From an uncultured Ignavibacteriota bacterium (GTDB lineage Bacteria; Bacteroidota; Ignavibacteria; UBA10030; UBA8401): 17,418 nucleotides of DNA. This document shows, piece by piece, positions 7,515 through 14,459 of the stretch. The position numbers and the translations under genes are program-made. The stretch lies in contig CAIVNT010000322.1 in assembly GCA_903907305.1 (NCBI GenBank), forward strand, positions 1-17,418. The letters are read 5' to 3'. The notes beneath the pieces are model-generated. The model saw only the letters and a program-made list of their open reading frames with translations, did not search any database and had not been told where the DNA came from. Within the stretch, counting starts at the first letter, position 1, and the number at the start of each line of letters is the position of its first letter.

Positions 7515-8036
7515 TTAGAAAAAAAATATATAGGAGAGGGAAAAACTAAATGATCCCAGTGCAAATCCCATCAGCACATCCGAAGGATAATGGACGCCAA
7601 GGTAAATGCGTGAAAGTCCGATCAATACTGCCAGCGCGAAAAAGAACGGCAGCAGGACCGGAGCCGCGAGGCTGAACAGGATCGCCGCCACCGTTGCAGC
7701 TGCAGTGTGCCCGGACGGAAAGCTGTATTCATCCTGCGGGATGACGAGGTTTTGGATGGATGGATTTCTTCTGAAAGGACGTTGACGCGTAGTGGACTGT
7801 TTGATGATCTTATAGCAGATCAGTTCTACCGCAAATGCGGTAATCCCTGCATAGAGCCAGTGTAACGAGACATCAGTGAGAACATAGAAGCAGACAGCGA
7901 GAATGGACCAGAGATATCCATCTCCCACGGAAGAGATGATCTTCATGAACTTCGTCAACGAAAGTCCACGGCGTGCAACAATGCGGAGAATCGTCCGTTC
8001 GTCCCACAATTGTATTCGCTCTATCATCTGATTCAT
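7515..8036 (-). CDS. PAP2-family membrane phosphatase
   Basis: A 173-residue inner-membrane protein of the type 2 phosphatidic acid phosphatase family. All three catalytic motifs are present: K79-x6-R86-P87, P107-SGHT with H110, and S142-R143-x5-H149-x3-D153. H149 is the expected nucleophile and H110 the general acid. About five hydrophobic segments surround them, and the product ends in the hydrophobic run SYIFFF. Family members remove phosphate from phosphatidate, undecaprenyl pyrophosphate (BacA-independent recycling) or related lipid phosphates on the outer face of the membrane; the substrate here cannot be chosen. The gene is divergent from the TPR gene at 8217 and 325 bases upstream of the hydrolase operon, so it is probably its own transcript. 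Confidence 0.88.
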   Translation of the reverse strand: MNQMIERIQLWDERTILRIVARRGLSLTKFMKIISSVGDGYLWSILAVCFYVLTDVSLHWLYAGITAFAVELICYKIIKQSTTRQRPFRRNPSIQNLVIPQDEYSFPSGHTAAATVAAILFSLAAPVLLPFFFALAVLIGLSRIYLGVHYPSDVLMGFALGSFSFSLSYIFFF

Positions 8037-8216
8037 GGTTGTCCTCGTTTATTTGTATGTAAAGATCGGGATACGGCATGTTCTTTGGGTTACGGCAATG
8101 TTAAATTGATATTACCATTGCCACCGAAAGATACGAGCAACAACACAGAAGTATATTCCCGCGTTGTCAGTTTGAGGTTTGTAATCAGGGCAATGTTATG
8201 TACACTACTACAGACC
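8037..8216. promoter_or_regulatory. Divergent control region with repeated GGCAATGTTA motif
   Basis: A 180-base gap between the divergent PAP2 and TPR genes. The 10-mer GGCAATGTTA occurs twice in the same orientation (8094-8103 and 8189-8198). A shortened form GGCATGTT lies at 8076-8083, and the inverted partner CATTGCC at 8116-8122 makes a 7-bp dyad with 8094-8100 around an AT-rich spacer. The arrangement suggests a regulator-binding region, but no regulator is encoded nearby and no promoter boxes are certain. Confidence 0.35.
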
Positions 8217-9773
8217 ATGGAAGAGAATATCAACTTGAAAAAATTCATCCTGTTTTATTTGATCTGCATCGTCTCGCAGCTGTTTCCCCAAACTCGGACA
8301 TTGGATTCGTTACAGTCCATGCTCCCCGCTCTTGAAGGAAAAGCCCGCCTTGAAGTACTGTACAAATTGTCCAACGATATGGAAAGTGTCTTTCCGGGAC
8401 GGGCGAAGGAATATGGCCTTGAAGGATTGACCCTTGCGCGTGAATTATACGACTCATCATCCGCCGCGACGCTTCTTTCCTCGCTGGCATTCAGTTCCTC
8501 TGAGCTGGGGAATTTTTCCGAGGCATTGAATTACGCATACCATTCACTTGAGATCAGCGAGGCGATCAGGGACAAGATGAGGATCGCCAGCGCACACAGT
8601 ACGCTGGGGATCACGTACGTCTACCTCGGACAATACAGTAAGGCATTGAGCCATCATCTTATTGCACTCCGTCTCCGCGAAGAATTGGGTTTGAACGATC
8701 GAGCAGCGAACACGATGAACAATATCGGGATCGCCTATCATAATATCGGTCAATATGATAAGGCCATCATGTATTACAAACGGGGGATGGAAAAACTCGG
8801 CGCTACGCTGAATGATGTCGTCCGGGCGAGATATTACACGAACATCGGATTCTCGGAATTCAAGCGGGGGAACATCGATTCGGCAAAATATTATTATTAC
8901 GAAGCTGAGCGGTTATCCGCACATTCGCCTTTGAATGGAGTCCAGGCGTATCTGTATTTCAATCTTGGCACTCTCAATGCTGAAATCAAGGATTACGATA
9001 AATCGGTGAAATACTTGGAGGGGGCACTGCGGCGCTATACAATGCTCGGACAAAAATACGGGATGCTTCAGTTATATAACGCTCTTGCCAAGACGTACGT
9101 TGAGAAGAAGCAATATGCGACGGCATTGGTCTATCTGGACAGTGCGGTTGCTATGGCACAATTGATCACGGCACCCGATCAATTGAAAGAAAGTTACGAG
9201 ATCTACTACAATGTCTATAAAATGGTCGGTCCTCTGGAGAAGGAATATCATTACTTTCAATTATTTTCCGTTGCCAAAGATTCGCTGATGAACTATAACG
9301 AATCGAAGAAGATCGCAGAGGCGTTGTTTTCCCACGAGACCGCGGAACAGCAGCGTGAGATAGAATTGTTAAAAAGAGAGAGGACGATCGCCGTTCTGAA
9401 TGTGGAGAAGGATGAGTTCAGGAGTAAAGTATTGTTCGGAGGAATGATAGTTGCTTTACTTTCTGCTATTTTCCTGTATTCTGTCAATTACCGGATGAAG
9501 AAGAGCCATACCATCATCGAGCAGAAGAACAGCCAAATGGATATTCTGAATAAAGAGCTGCAGGAAAAGATCGGCGAAGTGAACATGCTGACCGGATTTC
9601 TCCCGATCTGTGCGAACTGTAAGAAGATCCGCGATGATAACGGTGAGTGGGAACAGTTGGAACAATATATCTCAAACCGCAGCGAAGCGAAATTCTCCCA
9701 TGGTATTTGTCCCGATTGTATGCAGTCCCTGTATGGCGATGTGCTGAAGCGGTACAAACCGTTAAAATCCTGA
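8217..9773 (+). CDS. TPR / transmembrane protein with C-terminal Cys4 domain
   Basis: A 518-residue envelope protein. An N-terminal hydrophobic signal (FILFYLICIVSQLF) precedes seven to eight TPR units at about residues 40-350, with typical helices such as NNIGIAYHNIGQYDKAIMYY. An EQQREIELLKRER coiled coil leads to one membrane span at about 404-424, then a second coiled coil at about 433-458. The tail holds C465-x2-C468-KKIRDD and H495-GIC498-x2-C501. This tail matches a small, probably zinc-binding module I know from the ends of bacterial PAS and response-regulator proteins. The TPR-coiled coil-TM layout is that of Bacteroidota sensor kinases, but no kinase, cyclase or DNA-binding domain is present. 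The frame is open to 8010; ATG 8217 is chosen because it precedes the signal, while 8193 ATG and 8232 TTG are possible. Confidence 0.75.
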   Translation: MEENINLKKFILFYLICIVSQLFPQTRTLDSLQSMLPALEGKARLEVLYKLSNDMESVFPGRAKEYGLEGLTLARELYDSSSAATLLSSLAFSSSELGNFSEALNYAYHSLEISEAIRDKMRIASAHSTLGITYVYLGQYSKALSHHLIALRLREELGLNDRAANTMNNIGIAYHNIGQYDKAIMYYKRGMEKLGATLNDVVRARYYTNIGFSEFKRGNIDSAKYYYYEAERLSAHSPLNGVQAYLYFNLGTLNAEIKDYDKSVKYLEGALRRYTMLGQKYGMLQLYNALAKTYVEKKQYATALVYLDSAVAMAQLITAPDQLKESYEIYYNVYKMVGPLEKEYHYFQLFSVAKDSLMNYNESKKIAEALFSHETAEQQREIELLKRERTIAVLNVEKDEFRSKVLFGGMIVALLSAIFLYSVNYRMKKSHTIIEQKNSQMDILNKELQEKIGEVNMLTGFLPICANCKKIRDDNGEWEQLEQYISNRSEAKFSHGICPDCMQSLYGDVLKRYKPLKS

Positions 9774-9811
9774 GAAGATCGAACAACAACCGGTGACATA
9801 GAACGTGGCGT

Positions 9812-9847
9812 AAAAAACGAAAGGGCCGCATTGTGATAATGCGACCC
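9812..9847 (-). terminator. Terminator between convergent genes
   Basis: The hairpin GGG-C-CGCATT / AATGCG-A-CCC (9823-9832 with 9838-9847) has a 5-nt loop and one C-A mismatch. Read on the minus strand it is followed by TTTCGTTTTTT, a good rho-independent terminator for the two-propeller gene. It lies between convergent stops at 9773 and 9884 and may also serve the plus strand. An outer perfect pairing GAACAAC/GTTGTTC (9781-9787 with 9850-9856) could extend the structure. Confidence 0.75.
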
Positions 9848-9883
9848 CTGTTGTTCTTGCAGTGAATGTTTCTTGAGTGAAAC

Positions 9884-12082
9884 TTATTTCACCAGTGTCA
9901 TCTTCATTGTTTTTGTCTGATCCGCTGTCTTAAGTGTGTAGAAGTAGATACCGCTGCCGAGTGATGAAGCATTGAATGTTACCGAATGAATCCCTGCAGA
10001 TGTACTGCCGTTGATCAATACTCCAACTTCTCTGCCGAGAATATCGTACACGGAGAGCGTTACAATTCCCGCTTTTGCCAGATGGAATGTGATGGTGGTA
10101 GCCGGATTGAACGGATTTGGAAAATTCTGTTTCAGTTCAAAATATTCCGGTGCCGGTCCATTGTTGCGGGTGACACTAGTCGGTGCGGCATATTTCATGA
10201 TCACCCCGCTGTCACCGACAGCATATCCGGTAGAGGCAGTTGGGAATGAGAGGTCATTCATCCGCTCTTTAGCCGCCGCATCCGCCGACCAACTGGCACC
10301 GCCGTCCGTCGTGAGGATCACCTTTTTCACACTCCTGCTCGAATTTGAACCGATGGCAAATCCTGTCGCAGCAGAAACAAAGCGAATGATGCTTGCTCCG
10401 TAATTAACGGTCATTGTCTGCCAGTTTGTCCCGCCATTTGTGGTCTTATAGATTGTTCCACCTCCGGTGTTAAAATCTCCTCCGCCTGCGAATCCCGTAT
10501 CGCTATTGAAAAAATGAATTCCCGACATCCAAAGGCCGCTTCCGGTGCCGGCACTGGTCCAGTGGCTTCCGCCGTCCGTCGTTCGCAGAACGTTTCCGTT
10601 GCTTGCTGTGGCATAACCGCGAGTTCTGTTCGGAAAATTGAGATAACTGATCCATCCGCCGTTTCCGCTCAGTACTGTATCCCAGGTGACTCCGCCGTTC
10701 ACTGTTCTCAATATTTTGGAACTTGAATATGCTCCGTTGCCAACGGCAAGAAATCCCGTATCGGCACTGAAGAACCAGAATCCTCCGCAGCGTGTATCGG
10801 ATGTTTTCAAACTGAAATCATACCACGTTGTTCCGCCGTCCGTCGATTTTATTAACGTTCCTCCGTCGCTGGAATAACTTGCGGCATATCCGATCAATGG
10901 CGTGATGAATTGTATCTGCGTAAGATTAGCGCTCACACCGGTGGTCTGTCCGCTCCAATGGACTCCGCCGTCGATCGTTTTCAGGATCGTTCCGTTGTCC
11001 CCGCAGACGAACCCCTGCGATTTGTCGATGAAGAACACACCGATCAAATTCTTGGCTGTCGTACTGTTTTGCAGTGCCCAATGTCCCGCTGCCGATGGCG
11101 CCGGTGGCGTAAATTCTTCTACGGTGGAGAGCGGAGTGCTGACACTATTGTATCCGCCGATCACATACAATTTCCCTTTTGCAGCGACGACTCTCGCATC
11201 CGTCCGCGCCGTCGGCATCTGTGATTCGGTGCGCCATTTGTCCGTGAATGGATCGTACGATTCCACCACACCAAGATGAGCGCCGTTGTTTCCGCCGATG
11301 GCATAGAGAATGCCGTTGATGGATGCTGCACTCAGATCGAAACGGGGAGTGGGCATCGGCGTTTTTGTCTGCCACGCATTCATGACAGGGTCGTACACTT
11401 CGAGAGTTGCAAGTGTCCCGGAGGAATTTCTTCCTCCCACAACATAGAGCAGACCGTTGATCACCGCAGAACCAGTCCCGGACCGCGGAGTGTTCATCGG
11501 CATTCGAGTGATCCATGTATCTGTTCCCGGATCATACTCTTCGAGTGATGATGTAAAACTGCTACCGTCGAGAGTTCTTCCTCCGGCAATGAAAAGGTGA
11601 CCGTTCATTATTCCGCCTGCGGGAGTATTGCCATGGGAAAATGCGTGTGATTTTTTCGCCGTCCAACTACCTGTCGAAAAAGAATAGGAGGTGAGATTCG
11701 GTGTGTTCAGGCTTATGTCGCTTCCGCCTGCCGTATAAAGAATACCGTTGATAACGCCGGAGGCAGGGGCCGTTTGAACGGAGGGTCTGTTTGCTTTCAC
11801 CGTCCAGGTGTTTGCGGAAATATCATAGATCTCAACATTTGTTATATGACCGCCCAATGATGGGTTGTATCCTCCGGCAATGATGATCGATCCGTTGTAT
11901 TCACCGATTCCTTCTGCCCATCGTGCAGCATTCATCGGAGCTTTTGTGCTCCAACTCCCGTTTTGTGCGAACGAATGTGTAACGCAAAGAATAAGCAGTG
12001 TCATGAACGACAAAAGGGAAGCACCGCCATGGACGATCTTTACTGATTCAGGGAAACAGAAAGAATATTGAATGGGTCTCAT
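9884..12082 (-). CDS. Secreted kelch plus YCF48/BNR-like two-propeller protein with T9SS tail
   Basis: A 732-residue predicted surface or secreted protein with no recognisable catalytic centre. After a signal peptide (LLSFMTLLILCVTHSFAQ, cut near residue 40) come six kelch units at about 45-325, each with a GG pair and a Trp (AGG...W, VGG...W), enough for one complete six-bladed propeller. A second repeat set at about 330-640 has six TTDGGxxW-type turns (DGGVHW, DGGTTW, NGGVTW, DGGSHW, NGGTNW, DGGASW) alternating with GFAVG-like strands, as in YCF48/BNR-like propellers. The last about 80 residues are a T9SS type A sorting domain beginning NFPNPFNPATT. The frame is open to 12154, but AAGGAG at 12089-12094 lies 6 bases before ATG 12082 and fixes this start. 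The likely role is binding or surface structure, which is inferred. Confidence 0.85.
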   Translation of the reverse strand: MRPIQYSFCFPESVKIVHGGASLLSFMTLLILCVTHSFAQNGSWSTKAPMNAARWAEGIGEYNGSIIIAGGYNPSLGGHITNVEIYDISANTWTVKANRPSVQTAPASGVINGILYTAGGSDISLNTPNLTSYSFSTGSWTAKKSHAFSHGNTPAGGIMNGHLFIAGGRTLDGSSFTSSLEEYDPGTDTWITRMPMNTPRSGTGSAVINGLLYVVGGRNSSGTLATLEVYDPVMNAWQTKTPMPTPRFDLSAASINGILYAIGGNNGAHLGVVESYDPFTDKWRTESQMPTARTDARVVAAKGKLYVIGGYNSVSTPLSTVEEFTPPAPSAAGHWALQNSTTAKNLIGVFFIDKSQGFVCGDNGTILKTIDGGVHWSGQTTGVSANLTQIQFITPLIGYAASYSSDGGTLIKSTDGGTTWYDFSLKTSDTRCGGFWFFSADTGFLAVGNGAYSSSKILRTVNGGVTWDTVLSGNGGWISYLNFPNRTRGYATASNGNVLRTTDGGSHWTSAGTGSGLWMSGIHFFNSDTGFAGGGDFNTGGGTIYKTTNGGTNWQTMTVNYGASIIRFVSAATGFAIGSNSSRSVKKVILTTDGGASWSADAAAKERMNDLSFPTASTGYAVGDSGVIMKYAAPTSVTRNNGPAPEYFELKQNFPNPFNPATTITFHLAKAGIVTLSVYDILGREVGVLINGSTSAGIHSVTFNASSLGSGIYFYTLKTADQTKTMKMTLVK

Positions 12083-12466
12083 AGAGGACTCCTTGAATGC
12101 AAAGAACGAGAACCTGATCACGTTCTTCTGCCGGCGTGAAGCAATGAAAAACAAATTGATATGATCGATCCAGGGATGGACCGGAAACTCTCAATACTAT
12201 ATTGACACGATGTAGTTTGAAACGGGGGAGGTGATGAACGAACATTCAATGACCCGAATTATTCCGAATTCCGGCGGAGCAGGGAATGAGTATCTTCCAC
12301 AACATGAAATGATGGTGCCGATGCGGGATTGAATTTGACACTATGTAATCATAATATCGACCTAAGTCAAATTATTTTTTTCTGTCACTTCGGTGATTGT
12401 ATCGATATATTGATGCGAACGCCATTCAATTCCGGCATCCGATCATTTGAATCACCGCCAATCACA
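12083..12466. other. Divergent control region upstream of the kinase and two-propeller genes
   Basis: A 384-base divergent gap (including the Shine-Dalgarno of the minus-strand gene) without a confident gene. TTGACACGATGTA at 12202-12214 and TTGACACTATGTA at 12335-12347 are near-identical direct repeats beginning with a -35-like hexamer; neither has a good -10 at normal spacing. A GGGGGAGGTG purine run at about 12224-12233 abuts a 32-codon open frame (12234-12332), which is too weak to call a gene. The run TTATTTTTTTC near 12374 is AT-rich and could belong to the promoter of the kinase gene. Confidence 0.35.
12089..12094 (-). promoter_or_regulatory. Ribosome binding site of the two-propeller gene
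   Basis: AAGGAG on the minus strand sits 6 bases before ATG 12082. This argues against the longer frame that begins at 12154 and puts the signal peptide near the N-terminus. Confidence 0.75.
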
Positions 12467-13564
12467 ATGAAAAAAGAAATCACAGCAGTCTCTGCTCCCG
12501 GTCGTGTCTGTCTCTTCGGCGAACATCAGGATTATCTCGGACTGCCGGTGATCCCTTCCGCAATTTCTTTGCGCGTGGGGATCACAGGCGAACACCGAAA
12601 TGATATGACGGTGAAGATCGATCTTCCGGATATACGATCATCGGAACAATTCTCGCTGGAAGGAATACTTCCCTACGAAAAGGAACGTGATTATTTTCGA
12701 AGTGCAGTGAATGTGATCCGCCGGCATGGATTCACCTTCAGCAAAGGATTGGACTGTGTCGTCCGCGGGAAGATCCCGATCAATACGGGAACGTCAAGTT
12801 CATCGGCTCTTATTGTTGCGTGGATCAATCTGTTGGCACGCATGAGTGATCAGGCAAAAGAACTCGATCGGTCAATCATTGCGAAATATGCGCACGAAAC
12901 AGAAGTGCTTGAATTCGGAGAACCGGGCGGGATGATGGACCATTATTCCACTGCGCTCGGGAATATTATATTTTTGGAATTTGTCCCTGAGACAAAAGTG
13001 ACACCGTTAGTTCCTCCGCTCGGCACGTTCGTTCTCGGAGATTCCGGCGAACCGAAGGATACGAAGTCGATTCTCTCCCGCGTGAAGGATCAGGTGATCA
13101 TGATCTCGAAGAAATTATCAGCAGAGCATAAGGAATTTTCATTGATCACTGCCGCTCCCGAAGATGTTCAACGGTATGAAAAAGAATTGAACACGGAACA
13201 GGCATCATTGCTCCGCGGAACATTACAGAATCATCAGATAACGCTGAACGCACGATCGATATTGCAGTCCAACAGCATAGACCATCGTACCATCGGCGCG
13301 ACGATGAACGAGCATCAGAATATACTCCGCAATATACTGCGCATTTCCACTCCGAAGATCGACCGGATGATCGATGCGGCCTGCACTGCAGGTGCATTCG
13401 GCGGAAAGATCAACGGTTCCGGCGGCGGCGGATGCATGTTCGTCTACGCTCCCGAACATGCGGAAGAAGCAGCGGAAGCCATCGTAAAGGAAGGCGGGAA
13501 AGCATATATCGTCACATCGGATTCCGGTACTCGCTCGGAAACTGGAGATGTTGACAATGGGTGA
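12467..13564 (+). CDS. GHMP-family sugar kinase (galactokinase-like)
   Basis: A 365-residue cytoplasmic kinase that probably phosphorylates a free monosaccharide at C1 using ATP. The three GHMP motifs are present: SAPGRVCLFGEHQDY near the N-terminus (E19, H20, D22), GTSSSSA at 108-114 as the ATP phosphate-binding loop, and GSGGGGC at 317-323. GGMMDHYS supplies D158, matching the catalytic aspartate in the GIMDQ segment of galactokinases. The first motif is closer to galactokinase (GEHTDY) than to mevalonate or homoserine kinases. Galactose, N-acetylhexosamine, fucose, glucuronate or galacturonate are possible substrates. The frame extends to a TTG at 12329, but family alignment of the N-terminus favours ATG 12467; there is no clear Shine-Dalgarno. 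It overlaps the nucleotidyltransferase gene by 8 bases. Confidence 0.82.
   Translation: MKKEITAVSAPGRVCLFGEHQDYLGLPVIPSAISLRVGITGEHRNDMTVKIDLPDIRSSEQFSLEGILPYEKERDYFRSAVNVIRRHGFTFSKGLDCVVRGKIPINTGTSSSSALIVAWINLLARMSDQAKELDRSIIAKYAHETEVLEFGEPGGMMDHYSTALGNIIFLEFVPETKVTPLVPPLGTFVLGDSGEPKDTKSILSRVKDQVIMISKKLSAEHKEFSLITAAPEDVQRYEKELNTEQASLLRGTLQNHQITLNARSILQSNSIDHRTIGATMNEHQNILRNILRISTPKIDRMIDAACTAGAFGGKINGSGGGGCMFVYAPEHAEEAAEAIVKEGGKAYIVTSDSGTRSETGDVDNG
13544..13547 (+). promoter_or_regulatory. Ribosome binding site of the nucleotidyltransferase gene
   Basis: GGAG inside the end of the kinase gene lies 9 bases before ATG 13557 but directly touches the alternative ATG 13548. Spacing therefore favours 13557. 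Confidence 0.6.
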
Positions 13565-14429
13565 GAGATTGGTGATCCTTGCCGGAGGCGTTTCCTCTCG
13601 TATGAAAAATTCTTCGGCGTCGGAGGATCTTGCTCAGCATCTCCGGCATGCAGCGGACAACCAACCGAAAGCGATGATCGCCGTTGGAGAGACACAGCGG
13701 CCATTTCTCGATTATCTATTATATAATGCCCGATCGGCGGGATATTCCGACATCGTCATTGTCATCGGTCCGAATGATTCATTGATGCGGTCACATTATA
13801 GAGGGAATGACTGTGGGAATTATTTTCATGGACTTTCCATTTCCTATGCAGTGCAGAGCATTCCTGAAGGACGAACCAAGCCGTTGGGAACTGCGGATGC
13901 GCTGCTGCAGGGATTATTATCCGTGCCGGAATGGGCGGGATCATATTTTTCGGTCTGTAACAGCGACAATCTCTATTCTGCAGATGCGTTTGCGGCATTG
14001 CTCCGTCTCTCGTCGGAAAGTGTCATGATCGATTATAATAGTGAAACGCTCGGAATGAGTTCAGCCCGGTTAAATCAATTTGCCGTCACCAAAAAAAGTG
14101 CGGATGGATATTTGGAAGCACTGATCGAGAAGCCATCCGCAGAGGAGATCGCGCAATGCCGGACAGCCGGCGGGCATGTTGGAGTAAGTATGAATCTGTT
14201 CCGCTTATCGTACGATCGGATACTCCCAGCACTGCAGAATACTCCGCTCAACCCTGTCCGTCGTGAAAAAGAACTTCCCGCTGCCGTACTGCTGATGTGT
14301 GAAATGACAAAAGAGAAAGTGCGAACGATCGAATTCGCTGAGGCGGTCCCCGATCTTACAACAAAAATTGATATCGGTCCGGTCATGCAATTGATCCGGA
14401 CTTCGTTTCCAAAAGATCTTTGGAAATAA
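13557..14429 (+). CDS. NDP-sugar nucleotidyltransferase (pyrophosphorylase)
   Basis: A 290-residue enzyme of the NTP_transferase family, expected to join a sugar-1-phosphate to a nucleotide and release pyrophosphate. LAGGVSSRM (8-16) is the nucleotide-binding loop, P37-K38-AMIAV gives the conserved lysine, RPFLDYLLYNARSAGY follows, KPLGTADAL lies at 108-116, and CNSDN places the metal-binding D137. TKIDIG near the C-terminus fits the second metal-ligand region. The gene overlaps the kinase stop by 8 bases (ATGGGTGA), so the two are translated together and probably act in sequence: sugar to sugar-1-phosphate to NDP-sugar. About twenty residues between the loop and the lysine (18-36) are longer than in RmlA-type enzymes. 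Base and sugar specificity cannot be read. Confidence 0.82.
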   Translation: MGERLVILAGGVSSRMKNSSASEDLAQHLRHAADNQPKAMIAVGETQRPFLDYLLYNARSAGYSDIVIVIGPNDSLMRSHYRGNDCGNYFHGLSISYAVQSIPEGRTKPLGTADALLQGLLSVPEWAGSYFSVCNSDNLYSADAFAALLRLSSESVMIDYNSETLGMSSARLNQFAVTKKSADGYLEALIEKPSAEEIAQCRTAGGHVGVSMNLFRLSYDRILPALQNTPLNPVRREKELPAAVLLMCEMTKEKVRTIEFAEAVPDLTTKIDIGPVMQLIRTSFPKDLWK

Positions 14430-14459
14430 TTCTACCGAATTTCCGACAACCGCCGGCAT

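Noticed and set aside
8010..8216. Upstream extension of the TPR-Cys4 gene overlapping the PAP2 start
   Set aside because: It overlaps the divergent PAP2 gene and lies before a clear signal sequence beginning at 8217; the open frame is fortuitous.
10280..10980. Periodic CCGCCGTCCGTCG-like repeats that could suggest a CRISPR array
   Set aside because: The spacing is uneven (about 125-145 bases), copies are diverged and they encode the DGGxxW turns of a propeller protein on the minus strand.
12335..12358. Sigma70-type promoter starting at TTGACA 12335
   Set aside because: No acceptable -10 hexamer occurs at 16-18 bases, and Bacteroidota-type promoters do not follow this consensus.
12329..12466. 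TTG-initiated extension of the GHMP kinase
   Set aside because: The GHMP fold starts directly after ATG 12467; the extension has no family match and spans the presumed promoter.
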